Source of the DNA: Pseudomonas reactans
GTDB lineage: Bacteria; Pseudomonadota; Gammaproteobacteria; Pseudomonadales; Pseudomonadaceae
Direction of reading: 5' to 3'
DNA length: 62,891 bases
NCBI RefSeq assembly: GCF_013385825.1
Contig: NZ_JACAPG010000013.1
Span: 1-62,891 of the forward strand
This document shows, in pieces, positions 1 through 8,073 of the stretch. Every line of letters starts with the position of its first letter. Positions within the stretch are counted from its first letter, which is position 1. The translations under genes and the position numbers were made by a program. The notes below the pieces were generated by a model, which was given only the letters and a program-made list of their open reading frames with translations, ran no database searches and was not told where the DNA came from.

Positions 1-146
1 GGAACCGTCCGCAACCCAACCGCCCGGACTACCAGACCACTTCTTACAACGGATACTCGCCACGACACCAAAATCGTCCGCACATACAAAACGAGAATGA
101 CTGTTAAAAACTACAGACCTTGGCGTCAGCAATGACCTGAAGCCAA

Positions 147-178
147 ACGGGGACTGGATATCCCTATCCAGCCCCCGT
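147..178 (-). terminator. Hairpin, likely terminator of the ene-reductase gene
   Basis: A long inverted repeat (ACGGGG-A-CTGGATA paired with TATCCAG-CCCCCGT) lies just past the stop codon of the leftward gene at 210. It has only a short T-run on the minus strand, so termination efficiency is uncertain. No ORF or other signal was seen in bases 1-146. Confidence 0.55.
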
Positions 179-209
179 CAAATACCGCGAACCTGCATCG
201 GCATTTACT

Positions 210-1313
210 TCAAACCAGCGTCATCAGGGCCTCTCGGCTGAACGGAAAGATGTCGCCCTCGCGACCTTCGCGCACCTTCACCGCCCAGTCCGGGTCCACC
301 AACAGCGCACGGCCCACGGCGACCAGGTCGAACTCGTCATTGTTCAAGCGCTCCAGCAGTTTCTCCAGGCTGGCAGGTTGCGCAACCTTGTCGGTGTTAA
401 CCATAAACTGCAGGAACTCGCCATCCAGGCCAACGCTGCCCACGGTGATGGTCGGCTTGCCGGTGAGCTGACGCGTCCAGCCGGCCAGATTGAGATCAGC
501 CCCTTCGAATTCAGGCTCCCAGAAACGGCGCGTGGAGCAGTGAAAAATATCCACGCCCGCGTCAGATAACGGCTTGAGAAACTCGCCCAGCGCCTCAGGG
601 GTTTGCACCAGACGCGCGGTGTAATCCTGCTGCTTCCATTGGGAGAAACGGAAGATGATCGGAAAGTCCGGGCCGACGGCGGCGCGGGTGGCCTGGATCA
701 GTTCGATGGCAAAGCGCGAGCGGTTGGCAAGGCTGCCGCCGTACTCGTCGGTACGCTGGTTGCTGCCTTCCCAGAAGAACTGATCGACCAGGTAGCCGTG
801 GGCGCCGTGGATCTCAACGCCGTCCATGCCGATGCTCTGGGCATCTTTGGCGGCTTGGGCGAAGGCGTTGATCACCGCCTTGATGTCTTGATGGGTCATG
901 CCGTGCACGACCACGTTGCCGTCCTTGAGCTTTTCCATCGGCCCGTAGGCCGGCACGCTGGCATCCGGCTCGGTGCCGATGCGGCGCACGCTGCCCACAT
1001 GCCACAGTTGCGGGACGATCTTGCCGCCTTCGGCGTGCACCGCGTCGACGACTTTCTTCCAGCCGGCCAGGGCGGCTTCACCGTAGAAATGCGGGACGTT
1101 GGGGTAACCGTTGGAGGCCTGGTGGCCGACCACGGTGCCCTCGGTGATGATCAGGCCCACACCGGCAGCGGCGCGGCGACGGTAGTATTCGATGACCTTG
1201 GAGTTGGGGATGCCGCCTGGGGAGAACGAACGGGTCATCGGTGCCATGACCACACGGGTGGACAGTTGCAGAGCACCGAGCTGGAAAGGTTTGAACAAGG
1301 CTTGGACAGGCAT
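210..1313 (-). CDS. Old Yellow Enzyme family NADH:flavin oxidoreductase / alkene reductase
   Basis: A 367-residue FMN-dependent ene-reductase that should reduce activated C=C bonds, and perhaps nitro compounds, with NAD(P)H in the cytoplasm. The TIM-barrel OYE signature is clear: the N-terminal VVMAPMTRS strand, GLIITEGT, PQLWHVG, then the active-site block EIHGAHGYLVDQFF with the HxxH substrate-binding pair, followed by NQRTDEYGGS and the C-terminal VAVGRALLVDPDW phosphate-binding segment. Length is normal for the family. It resembles Pseudomonas xenobiotic reductases and 12-oxophytodienoate-reductase-like proteins, but substrate cannot be told from sequence. It stands alone, with a REP pair upstream and a hairpin downstream. 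Confidence 0.9.
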   Translation of the reverse strand: MPVQALFKPFQLGALQLSTRVVMAPMTRSFSPGGIPNSKVIEYYRRRAAAGVGLIITEGTVVGHQASNGYPNVPHFYGEAALAGWKKVVDAVHAEGGKIVPQLWHVGSVRRIGTEPDASVPAYGPMEKLKDGNVVVHGMTHQDIKAVINAFAQAAKDAQSIGMDGVEIHGAHGYLVDQFFWEGSNQRTDEYGGSLANRSRFAIELIQATRAAVGPDFPIIFRFSQWKQQDYTARLVQTPEALGEFLKPLSDAGVDIFHCSTRRFWEPEFEGADLNLAGWTRQLTGKPTITVGSVGLDGEFLQFMVNTDKVAQPASLEKLLERLNNDEFDLVAVGRALLVDPDWAVKVREGREGDIFPFSREALMTLV

Positions 1314-1423
1314 GGGTGTACTCCACGTAAGGCGGGTTTATGACGTGGATAATATGGGGCTCGTGCAGGGCTGAACAGCACTATTGATCTGAGTGATTAA
1401 AGGGTAAAAGCGCCTTGATCACT

Positions 1424-1522
1424 GTAGGAGCGAGCTTGCTCGCGAAAATCGCCAACGATAACGCGGGACATTCTGGGTGAACGTAGCGCTCTCAGGTTTT
1501 TCGCGAGCAAGCTCGCTCCTAC
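1424..1522. repeat. Paired REP element, family 1 (REPIN)
   Basis: Two inverted copies of GTAGGAGCGAGCTTGCTCGC in head-to-head arrangement, separated by about 50 bp. This pair sits between the ene-reductase and glutathione peroxidase genes. The same family recurs at 7957, 21972, 30766 and 34251. Confidence 0.95.
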
Positions 1523-1534
1523 AAGGGGAAGGGT

Positions 1535-2017
1535 TCAGCTCAGGGCTTTTTCGATGGCCTGGACGATCGTCGGATCATCCGGCGCAGTACGTGGGGAAAA
1601 GCGTGCGAGCACCCGCCCATCCTTGCCCAGCAGGAACTTCTCGAAGTTCCAGGTGATGTCCCCAGGAAACTCGGCCCCCTCCCCCGCCAGCAAGCGGTAC
1701 AACTGATGACGATCAGGCCCGTTGACCTCAAGTTTGCTGCCCAACGGGAAAGTCACCCCGTAATTCAGGCTACAGAACTCCTGGATTTCCTCCTCGGTGC
1801 CCGGTTCCTGACCGGCAAACTGATTGCACGGCAGGCCAAGCACGGTAAACTTCTGGTCCTTGTACTGCTGGTAGAGGTTCTCCAGCGCGGCGTATTGCGG
1901 GGTCAAACCACATTTGGAGGCCACGTTGACCACCAGCACAACTTGCCCCTTGAAGGGCGCCAGCGGTAGCTCTTGTCCGTCCAAAGCTTTGAGTTTCAGG
2001 TCGTGGAAAGCACTCAT
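1535..2017 (-). CDS. Glutathione/thioredoxin peroxidase (GPx family)
   Basis: Reduces hydroperoxides using glutathione or thioredoxin. With the start at 2017 the protein has 161 residues, normal for bacterial GPx. The catalytic triad is present: peroxidatic cysteine Cys36 (NVASKCGLTP), Gln70 (NQFAGQEPG) and Trp123 (ITWNFEKFLL). The start was chosen because a GGAG lies 8 nt upstream; an in-frame extension to 2104 has no homology-like content. It is followed about 100 bp upstream by the CreA-like gene on the same strand, but the two need not be co-transcribed. Confidence 0.93.
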   Translation of the reverse strand: MSAFHDLKLKALDGQELPLAPFKGQVVLVVNVASKCGLTPQYAALENLYQQYKDQKFTVLGLPCNQFAGQEPGTEEEIQEFCSLNYGVTFPLGSKLEVNGPDRHQLYRLLAGEGAEFPGDITWNFEKFLLGKDGRVLARFSPRTAPDDPTIVQAIEKALS

Positions 2018-2118
2018 GACGAACTCCAGATATCCCATGTTCTTCGCATTGCGGCACGTCGAGATTACAACCCGCAAGCCTGCAATCATAGACGCCGATT
2101 GCAAAACCCGCCTTCGGG

Positions 2119-2583
2119 TTACTGAGCGGTCGGCCAGGGCAAAATCGGAATGGCGGTCACGGCGTTTTGCGGGCTGCCTTCGATCAGGCGGTCGCTGTAC
2201 ACCAGGTAAACCAGGGTGTTGCGCTTCTTGTCGAGGAAGCGCACCACCTGCATGGTCTTGAACACCAACGAGGTGCGTTCCTTGAACACTTCGTCGCCGT
2301 CCTTGAGCTCGCCCTTGAAGCGGATCGGACCGACCTGACGGCAGGCAATCGAGGCTTCGGCGCGGTCTTCGGCCAGGCCAAGGCCGCCTTTGACACCGCC
2401 GGTCTTGGCGCGAGACAGGTAGCAGGTTACGCCGTCGACCTTGGGGTCATCGAAGGCTTCAACCACGATCCGGTCGTTGGGGCCGACAAACTTGAACACC
2501 GTCGACACCTGACCGATTTCTTCAGCCGAGGCCAACAGTGGCATGGCCAACAGCAGGCCGAGCAATCCCTTCATGACACGCAT
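2119..2583 (-). CDS. creA: CreA family protein, exported
   Basis: A 154-residue protein with a typical Sec signal peptide (MRVMKG, hydrophobic core, cleavage after LASA) followed by the conserved CreA body: STVFKFVGPNDRI, the VEAFDDPKVDGVTCYLSRA segment and the IACRQVGPI segment. Two cysteines remain in the mature part. CreA is widespread in proteobacteria; its biochemical function is not established. The start has an AAAGGA 7 nt upstream. It lies 15 bp downstream of proB on the same strand, so it is probably transcribed with it. Confidence 0.88.
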   Translation of the reverse strand: MRVMKGLLGLLLAMPLLASAEEIGQVSTVFKFVGPNDRIVVEAFDDPKVDGVTCYLSRAKTGGVKGGLGLAEDRAEASIACRQVGPIRFKGELKDGDEVFKERTSLVFKTMQVVRFLDKKRNTLVYLVYSDRLIEGSPQNAVTAIPILPWPTAQ

Positions 2584-2598
2584 GGTGTATTCCTTTGG

Positions 2599-3717
2599 TT
2601 AAACCAGGATCAGGTTGTCGCGGTGAACCAGTTCCGGCTCCGCCATGTAACCCAATAGTCCGACAATCGCATCGGAGGATTGTCCAATAATTTTCTGGGC
2701 TTCGAGGGCGCTGTAGTTGGCCAGACCACGGGCAATCTCACGACCGTCCGGCGCCACGCACACCACCATCTCGCCCCGGCGGAAGCTGCCCTGCACCAAC
2801 TTGACGCCGACCGGCAGCAGGCTCTTGTTGCCTTGGGACAACGCCGATACGGCGCCATCGTCCAGCACCAGGGTGCCACGGGTTTGCAGATGACCGGCCA
2901 GCCATTGTTTGCGCGCCGCAAGCATGCCGCGTTCCGGCGACAACAGCGTACCGATGCGCTCGCCCGCCTTGAGCCGGTCCAGCACGCGCTCGATGCGCCC
3001 GCCAATGATGATGGTGTGGGCGCCGGAACGCGCCGCCAGGCGTGCTGCACGCAGCTTGGTCTGCATGCCGCCGCGGCCCAGGGCGCCGCCGACACTGCCG
3101 GCCACGGCGTCCAACGCCGGGTCATCGGCGCGAGCCTCATAAATAAGCTGGGCTTCGGGGTTGTTGCGCGGGTCGGCGTCGAACATGCCGTCGCGGTCGG
3201 TGAGGATCACCAGCAGGTCGGCTTCCACCAGGTTGGCCACCAGGGCGGCCAAGGTGTCGTTGTCGCCAAAACGGATTTCGTCGGTGACCACAGTGTCGTT
3301 TTCGTTGATCACCGGGATGACTTTCAGCTCCACCAGCGCGCGCAAGGTGCTGCGGGCGTTGAGGTAGCGCTTGCGGTCGGACAGGTCGTCGTGGGTCAGC
3401 AGGATCTGCGCCGTGTGGCGGCCGTGCTCGGCAAAGCTGGATTCCCAGGCTTGCACCAGGCCCATCTGGCCGATGGCGGCGGCGGCTTGCAGTTCGTGCA
3501 TCGCGCTGGGTCGCGCGGTCCAGCCGAGGCGGCTCATCCCGGCGGCAACCGCCCCGGACGATACCAGCACCAATTCAACACCGGCCTCATGCAAGGCCAC
3601 CATCTGCTCGACCCAGACGCTCATGGCTGCGCGATCGAGCCCCTTGCCATCCGCCGTCAGCAACGCACTGCCGATCTTTACGACCCAGCGCTGCGCACCT
3701 GTCACTTTGCTCCGCAT
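2599..3717 (-). CDS. proB: Glutamate 5-kinase
   Basis: Phosphorylates L-glutamate to glutamyl-5-phosphate, the first and feedback-controlled step of proline synthesis. The amino-acid kinase domain fills the first ~260 residues (WVVKIGSALL, SSGAVAAGM, NENDTVV, FGDNDTLAA, LTDRDGMFDADPR, GRGGMQTKL), followed by a C-terminal PUA domain (RGTLVLDDGAVSAL onwards). ATGs at 3720 and 3717 are both usable behind TAAGG; 3717 gives the 372-residue length typical of Pseudomonas ProB. It follows obg on the same strand, with a hairpin between them. Confidence 0.96.
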   Translation of the reverse strand: MRSKVTGAQRWVVKIGSALLTADGKGLDRAAMSVWVEQMVALHEAGVELVLVSSGAVAAGMSRLGWTARPSAMHELQAAAAIGQMGLVQAWESSFAEHGRHTAQILLTHDDLSDRKRYLNARSTLRALVELKVIPVINENDTVVTDEIRFGDNDTLAALVANLVEADLLVILTDRDGMFDADPRNNPEAQLIYEARADDPALDAVAGSVGGALGRGGMQTKLRAARLAARSGAHTIIIGGRIERVLDRLKAGERIGTLLSPERGMLAARKQWLAGHLQTRGTLVLDDGAVSALSQGNKSLLPVGVKLVQGSFRRGEMVVCVAPDGREIARGLANYSALEAQKIIGQSSDAIVGLLGYMAEPELVHRDNLILV

Positions 3718-3784
3718 CATCTTCAACCTTAGATTGAGGGCTGCGCGACCCAGCGCGGCCCATAACGTTAAACCCGGATACTAA

Positions 3785-3810
3785 AACGCCGCTCTAACAG
3801 GAGCGGCGTT
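3785..3810 (-). terminator. Hairpin between obg and proB
   Basis: A perfect 10-bp stem (AACGCCGCTC with GAGCGGCGTT, 6-nt loop), followed on the minus strand by TTTTAG. It would attenuate or end transcription after obg, so proB-creA probably has some promoter activity of its own. Confidence 0.7.
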
Positions 3811-3828
3811 CAAGTTTATCGCAACGAA

Positions 3829-5052
3829 TCAGTCGCGCACGTAAATGATTTCAGGACCGTCTTCATCATCCACGTCTTCTTCGTCCCAATCGTCGTCACC
3901 GATGTCATGGACCGACTTCACGCCGCTGCGGCGCAGGGCACGCTGGTCGTCCAGGGCTTGCAGCTGGGCACGGGCTTCGTCTTCGATCTGTTGATCGAGC
4001 TCAGCCAGTTCGGCCTTGAACACCGGATCGGCCGCCAGGCGGTCGGCACGGTCTTCGAGGTAGCGCATGATGTCGCGGGTCAAGCGCTCGGTGCCTTCTT
4101 TGGCGATGGCCGAGATCACGTAGACCGGACCTTCCCACTCCAGGCGGTCAACGATTTCCTTGACGCGCTCTTCGTGCTCTTCTTCCAGGATCTGGTCGCA
4201 CTTGTTCAGCACCAACCAGCGATCACGCTCGGCCAGGGCCGGGCTGAACTTGGTCAGTTCGCTGACGATCACTTCGGCGGCGTCTGGTGCGCTGGTGTCA
4301 TCCAGCGGCGCCATGTCGACGAGGTGCAGCAGCAAACGGGTACGCGACAAGTGCTTGAGGAAGCGAATCCCCAGACCGGCGCCGTCGGAAGCACCTTCGA
4401 TCAGGCCGGGAATGTCGGCGATCACGAAGCTTTTCCAACGGTCGACGCTGACCACGCCCAGGTTTGGCACCAGGGTGGTGAACGGGTAGTCGGCGACTTT
4501 CGGCTTGGCGGCCGAGACCGAGCGGATGAAGGTACTTTTACCAGCGTTTGGTAGGCCCAGCAGGCCCACGTCAGCGAGCACTTTCATTTCCAGCTTGAGG
4601 TCACGCTGCTCGCCCGGCTTGCCTGGTGTGGTCTGGCGTGGCGCACGGTTGGTACTGGACTTGAATCGGGTGTTACCCAGGCCGTGCCAGCCGCCCTGCA
4701 CAACCATCAGCTTCTGGCCGGCCTTGGTCAGGTCGCCGATCACTTCCTGGGTCGCAGAATCGATAATCGTGGTACCGACCGGTACGCGCAGTACCAGGTC
4801 TTCGCCTTTTTTACCGGTGCAGTCGGTGCTGCCGCCGTTGGAGCCACGCTCGGCATCGAAGTGCCGGGTGTAACGGTAGTCGACCAGGGTGTTGAGGTTT
4901 TCGTCGGCCATCATGTAGATGGAACCGCCGTCACCGCCGTCACCGCCGTTGGGGCCACCGTTTTCGATGAATTTTTCGCGACGGAAACTCATGCAACCGT
5001 TACCGCCGTCGCCTGCTTTTACTCGGATGGAAACTTCATCAACGAACTTCAT
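3829..5052 (-). CDS. obg: Obg family GTPase (ribosome assembly)
   Basis: A 407-residue essential GTPase associated with 50S ribosome maturation and stress control. The glycine-rich Obg fold is at the N-terminus (residues 1 to ~158, DGGNGCMSFRREKFI, GGPNGGDGGDGG), then the G domain with P-loop GLPNAGKSTF, switch segment PFTTLVPNLGVV, DIPGLIEGA and NKCD, then a C-terminal acidic extension (DDDWDEEDVDDEDG) common in gammaproteobacterial ObgE/CgtA. It lies downstream of rplU-rpmA, the conserved order in Pseudomonas, but a terminator-like hairpin stands between rpmA and obg. Confidence 0.98.
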   Translation of the reverse strand: MKFVDEVSIRVKAGDGGNGCMSFRREKFIENGGPNGGDGGDGGSIYMMADENLNTLVDYRYTRHFDAERGSNGGSTDCTGKKGEDLVLRVPVGTTIIDSATQEVIGDLTKAGQKLMVVQGGWHGLGNTRFKSSTNRAPRQTTPGKPGEQRDLKLEMKVLADVGLLGLPNAGKSTFIRSVSAAKPKVADYPFTTLVPNLGVVSVDRWKSFVIADIPGLIEGASDGAGLGIRFLKHLSRTRLLLHLVDMAPLDDTSAPDAAEVIVSELTKFSPALAERDRWLVLNKCDQILEEEHEERVKEIVDRLEWEGPVYVISAIAKEGTERLTRDIMRYLEDRADRLAADPVFKAELAELDQQIEDEARAQLQALDDQRALRRSGVKSVHDIGDDDWDEEDVDDEDGPEIIYVRD

Positions 5053-5202
5053 AACAAAACGCCTCTCGCCGCACGGACGAGCTTAAGAAACCAAGACATA
5101 AGACTCTTGCAAAAATGAGCGCAGCGACCTCAATCAGCGACCGCAGAACCAGCGCCTGAGCCCATTACAAACAGCTTTGCAAGAGACTCACCCCACAAAC
5201 GA

Positions 5203-5230
5203 AAAAGCCCCGTCGCAAGACAGGGCTTTT
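5203..5230 (-). terminator. Terminator downstream of rpmA
   Basis: An inverted repeat AAAAGCCCCGTC / GACAGGGCTTTT around a 4-nt loop, followed on the minus strand by TTTTT. It lies between rpmA and obg and probably limits read-through from the strong ribosomal-protein promoter into obg. Confidence 0.85.
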
Positions 5231-5245
5231 CCAGCGATCTCGCAA

Positions 5246-5503
5246 TTAAGCTGCGACAACGCTCACGTAACGGCGGTTGAACGCGCCTTTTACTTCAAAC
5301 TTGATCACGCCTTCGATTTTCGCGAAGAGGGTGTGATCTTTACCCATGCCTACACCGTAACCGGCGTGGAATTGGGTGCCGCGCTGACGCACGATGATGT
5401 TGCCCGGAATGATTTTCTGGCCGCCATACATCTTCACGCCAAGGCGTTTGGCTTCTGAGTCGCGACCGTTACGGGTACTACCACCAGCTTTTTTGTGTGC
5501 CAT
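5246..5503 (-). CDS. rpmA: 50S ribosomal protein L27
   Basis: An 85-residue basic protein of the large ribosomal subunit; its N-terminal arm reaches the peptidyl-transferase centre. The start MAHKKAGGSTRNGRDS and the block LGVKMYGGQKIIPGNIIVRQRG are the family signature. AGGAG precedes the ATG by 9 nt. It is 34 bp downstream of rplU, in the universally conserved rplU-rpmA pair. Confidence 0.99.
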   Translation of the reverse strand: MAHKKAGGSTRNGRDSEAKRLGVKMYGGQKIIPGNIIVRQRGTQFHAGYGVGMGKDHTLFAKIEGVIKFEVKGAFNRRYVSVVAA

Positions 5504-5537
5504 GAGTCAATTCTCCTAGTGAGGAATTAGGCTGAAA

Positions 5538-5852
5538 TTAAGCCTGAATACCGGTGATTTTGATCTCGGTGTACCACTGGCGGTGGCCCATACGCTTCAT
5601 GTGGTGCTTACGACGACGGAACTTGATGATGCGGACTTTATCGTGACGACCTTGGGAGATCACTTCAGCCACAACGGTAGCGCCAGCAACAACTGGAGCG
5701 CCGATGTTCACGTCATCGCCATTGGCGACCAACAGAACGCGATCAAAAGTAACGGATTCGCCGGTAGCGACTTCCAGTTTTTCGATCTTCAGGTATTCAC
5801 CTGGGGCGACTTTGTATTGCTTGCCACCAGTAACAATTACTGCGTACGACAT
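5538..5852 (-). CDS. rplU: 50S ribosomal protein L21
   Basis: A 104-residue ribosomal protein that binds 23S rRNA. The start MSYAVIVTGGKQYKV and the KFRRRKHHMKRMGHRQ(W/Y)TEIKI end are diagnostic. The ATG at 5852 has GGAG 8 nt upstream; an in-frame extension to 5942 is non-conserved and is rejected. It is first gene of rplU-rpmA and is transcribed from the promoter at 5984-6012, which gives a leader of about 125 nt. Confidence 0.99.
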   Translation of the reverse strand: MSYAVIVTGGKQYKVAPGEYLKIEKLEVATGESVTFDRVLLVANGDDVNIGAPVVAGATVVAEVISQGRHDKVRIIKFRRRKHHMKRMGHRQWYTEIKITGIQA

Positions 5853-5983
5853 GGTATTTCTCCGATAATCCTGCTCACCCAGCGCTTTATAAGAAGAGGT
5901 ATTGGCTGGCATGGCTGCATGGGATGGACGTCCCGAATGCAATTGCGTAAGGCAGGTGCTGCCCAGGAAGTTCAGGGTGCGCG

Positions 5984-6012
5984 ATTGTACGCAAGGTAAA
6001 GAGGTGTTGCAA
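5984..6012 (-). promoter_or_regulatory. Sigma-70 promoter of rplU-rpmA
   Basis: On the minus strand, TTGCAA (6012-6007) is followed after exactly 17 nt by TACAAT (5989-5984), five of six matches to the -10 consensus. Transcription would begin near 5977. Confidence 0.75.
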
Positions 6013-6030
6013 GGGGCCGTCTATCGCGCC

Positions 6031-6059
6031 TTGACACTGGGGGGCCTGGGTCCTAGCAT
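6031..6059 (+). promoter_or_regulatory. Sigma-70 promoter of ispB
   Basis: A perfect -35 box TTGACA (6031-6036) is followed after 17 nt by TAGCAT (6054-6059). Transcription would begin near 6066, 26 nt before the ispB start. Its -35 box is only 18 bp from that of the divergent rplU promoter. Confidence 0.7.
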
Positions 6060-6091
6060 GCCGCGCAACCCTTCTGGAGCGACTGTCGCTG

Positions 6092-7060
6092 ATGCAACCC
6101 CAAGCTTTCTACCGCGCGGTCGCGGACGATTTTAGCGCCGTCGACGGCATCATCAAGCAGCAGCTGACTTCTAAAGTGCCGCTGGTCTCCAAAATTGGCG
6201 ACTATATTACGTCGGCGGGCGGTAAGCGCCTGCGTCCTTTATTAGTGCTGCTGTGCGGCAAGGCCCTGGGTCGCGAAGGCGATGACCTGCGCCTGCTCGC
6301 AGCCACGATCGAATTCCTGCACACCGCCACCCTGCTGCATGACGACGTGGTCGACATGTCCGGCATGCGCCGTGGTCGCGAGACCGCCAATGCCATGTGG
6401 GGCAACGCCCCAAGCGTGCTGGTGGGCGACTTCCTGTACTCGCGCTCGTTCGAAATGATGGTTGAACTCGGCTCGATGCCGGTGATGAAGATTCTTTCAC
6501 AGGCCACCCGCATCATCGCCGAAGGCGAAGTGTTGCAGTTGTCGAAGGTCCGTGACGCCAGCACCACCGAAGAAACCTACATGGAAGTGATTCGCGGCAA
6601 AACCGCGATGCTCTTCGAAGCCTCCACCCACAGCGCCGCTGCGCTGTGCGGCGCAACGGCCGAACAGGCCGAAGCACTGCGCACCTTTGGTGACCACCTG
6701 GGCGTAGCCTTCCAACTGGTCGACGACCTGCTCGACTACAAGGGCGACGCTGAAACCCTGGGCAAGAACGTCGGTGATGACCTGGCCGAAGGCAAGCCGA
6801 CCCTGCCGCTGATCTACACCATGCGCGAAGGCACGCCGGAACAGGCCGCCCTGGTGCGCAAGGCGATCCAGAAAGGCGGGATCGAAGACCTGGAGGCCAT
6901 CCGCGCCGCCGTGGAAGCCTCGGGTTCGCTGGAGTACACCGCCCAACTCGCGCGTGACTACGTGGCCCGTGCAATCAAATGCCTGGAAGCCCTTCCCGCC
7001 AGCGAATACCGCGACGCCCTGGTCGAGCTGAGTGAGTTCGCGGTCGCGCGCACTCACTAA
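6092..7060 (+). CDS. ispB: Polyprenyl (octaprenyl/nonaprenyl) diphosphate synthase
   Basis: Makes the long isoprenoid chain for the ubiquinone tail by trans-condensation of isopentenyl diphosphate. The 322 residues contain GGKRLRPLL, the first aspartate-rich motif HDDVVD (Asp84-Asp88), the second motif QLVDDLLDY and a GKPTLPLIY segment, all Mg-diphosphate-binding elements of trans-prenyltransferases. Small residues rather than bulky aromatics precede the first motif, as in long-chain enzymes. Chain length (C40 or C45) cannot be read from sequence; pseudomonads use Q-9, so solanesyl is likely. Divergent from rplU; followed by a strong hairpin. Confidence 0.95.
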   Translation: MQPQAFYRAVADDFSAVDGIIKQQLTSKVPLVSKIGDYITSAGGKRLRPLLVLLCGKALGREGDDLRLLAATIEFLHTATLLHDDVVDMSGMRRGRETANAMWGNAPSVLVGDFLYSRSFEMMVELGSMPVMKILSQATRIIAEGEVLQLSKVRDASTTEETYMEVIRGKTAMLFEASTHSAAALCGATAEQAEALRTFGDHLGVAFQLVDDLLDYKGDAETLGKNVGDDLAEGKPTLPLIYTMREGTPEQAALVRKAIQKGGIEDLEAIRAAVEASGSLEYTAQLARDYVARAIKCLEALPASEYRDALVELSEFAVARTH

Positions 7061-7071
7061 AACGCGGGCCT

Positions 7072-7095
7072 ATGTGGGAGGGCCCCCTCCCACAT
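7072..7095 (+). terminator. Terminator of ispB
   Basis: Perfect inverted repeat ATGTGGGAGGG / CCCTCCCACAT with a two-base loop, followed by TTTAGATTT, 11 bp past the ispB stop codon. Confidence 0.75.
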
Positions 7096-7132
7096 TTAGA
7101 TTTCACACAACCTGTAAGACTGCAAAACCCTA

Positions 7133-7138
7133 TATAAT
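7133..7138 (+). promoter_or_regulatory. Consensus -10 box (TATAAT) upstream of the YjdM-like gene
   Basis: A perfect TATAAT lies 38 bp before the GTG start at 7177. No convincing -35 hexamer is found 16-18 bp upstream, so the promoter assignment rests on the -10 box and position only. Confidence 0.5.
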
Positions 7139-7176
7139 GTGCGCCCTTTAGCCATCCTGACTCTCAAGGAGCCTTA

Positions 7177-7518
7177 GTGAGCACGTTGCCACCCTGCCCG
7201 AAATGCAATTCCGAATACACCTACGAAGACGGCGCCCAGCTGATCTGCCCGGAATGCGCCCATGAGTGGTCCGCCAATGGCGAGGCCGAAGCAGCCAGCG
7301 ACGAAACCGTGAAGAAAGACTCCGTCGGCAATGTGCTGCAGGACGGCGACACCATCACCGTGATCAAGGACCTCAAGGTCAAGGGCACTTCCCTGGTCGT
7401 GAAGGTCGGCACCAAGGTCAAGAACATCCGCCTGTGCGATGGCGACCACGATATCGACTGCAAGATCGACGGTATTGGCCCGATGAAGCTCAAGTCCGAG
7501 TTCGTGCGCAAAGTCTGA
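7177..7518 (+). CDS. yjdM: YjdM (PhnA-like) zinc-ribbon protein
   Basis: A 113-residue cytoplasmic protein of the YjdM/PhnA family. The N-terminal zinc ribbon has four cysteines (CPKC at residues 5-8, CPEC about 20 residues later), followed by a small beta-barrel domain with DGDTITVIKDLKVKG and the IDCKIDGIGPMKLKSEFVRK ending. Despite the old name PhnA it is not the phosphonoacetate hydrolase; function is unknown. The start is GTG, fixed by AAGGAG five nt upstream. A terminator follows directly. It appears inserted between ispB and the PA4570-like gene relative to the P. aeruginosa order. Confidence 0.92.
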   Translation: MSTLPPCPKCNSEYTYEDGAQLICPECAHEWSANGEAEAASDETVKKDSVGNVLQDGDTITVIKDLKVKGTSLVVKVGTKVKNIRLCDGDHDIDCKIDGIGPMKLKSEFVRKV

Positions 7519-7530
7519 ATATGCTGCCCC

Positions 7531-7560
7531 CCATCCCGCGCCCGCCGCGGGATGGCGTTT
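7531..7560 (+). terminator. Terminator of the YjdM-like gene
   Basis: GC-rich stem CCATCCCGCG / CGCGGGATGG with a 5-nt loop, followed by CGTTTTG. Confidence 0.75.
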
Positions 7561-7635
7561 TGCCCTCCCGTTTGATCCCGCGCAATATCCACACAGAAAA
7601 ACCCAGAAACCGCCAATAGGCACTTGCTATTCTAT

Positions 7636-7654
7636 GAATAAGAATTATTCTCAT
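7636..7654. promoter_or_regulatory. Fur-box-like operator
   Basis: GAATAAGAATTATTCTCAT (reverse ATGAGAATAATTCTTATTC) is AT-rich, partly dyad-symmetric and close to the Pseudomonas Fur consensus of GATAAT/ATTATC-type hexamers. It overlaps the end of an extended -10-like TGCTATTCT (7625-7633) and ends 26 bp before the next start codon, which is where a repressor site would be expected. Confidence 0.65.
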
Positions 7655-7680
7655 TGAAATCCATCAAGGAGATGAGACCC

Positions 7681-7938
7681 ATGACTTATTTGATAGATGC
7701 CTGGCTGGACCGCCCACACCCTTACCTGCGGATCCTGCATCGGGAAACCGGTGAAGTCTGTGCGGTGCTGGAAGAAGAAGCGCTGAATGAACTGCAAGAC
7801 CAGGGCGACCTGGACGTCAATGGGCTGAGTTCGAGCGAACCTGGCGTGTTGAAGGAAGTGGTGCGCAATCTGTTTCTGTTCTGCTATGCCCGAGCGTTGC
7901 GCCCGGCGACGGAACTGAATGGCAAGTTCCATCCATGA
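7681..7938 (+). CDS. PA4570-like small protein, probably iron-regulated
   Basis: An 85-residue acidic protein (MTYLIDAWLDRPHPYLRILHR start) with no recognisable domain, signal peptide or membrane segment. The ATG at 7681 has AAGGAGATG nine nt upstream; an alternative TTG at 7654 is inside the operator. Its place between ispB and the FKBP gene matches P. aeruginosa PA4570, a gene known to be strongly induced by iron starvation; identity rests on synteny, size and the Fur-like site, not on an alignment. Function unknown. Confidence 0.8.
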   Translation: MTYLIDAWLDRPHPYLRILHRETGEVCAVLEEEALNELQDQGDLDVNGLSSSEPGVLKEVVRNLFLFCYARALRPATELNGKFHP

Positions 7939-7956
7939 GCGACCACGCAAAACACT

Positions 7957-8054
7957 GTAGGAGCGAGCTTGCTCGCGAAGAACTTGAAACCGCCGCGCCA
8001 CACCCTACACGCTGCGTTATCGTTGACGTTTTTCGCGAGCAAGCTCGCTCCTAC
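7957..8054. repeat. Paired REP element, family 1 (REPIN)
   Basis: Inverted copies of GTAGGAGCGAGCTTGCTCGC flank about 55 bp between two convergent genes (the PA4570-like gene and the FKBP gene). Confidence 0.95.
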
Positions 8055-8073
8055 AGGTAATCAAAAACAGGTC

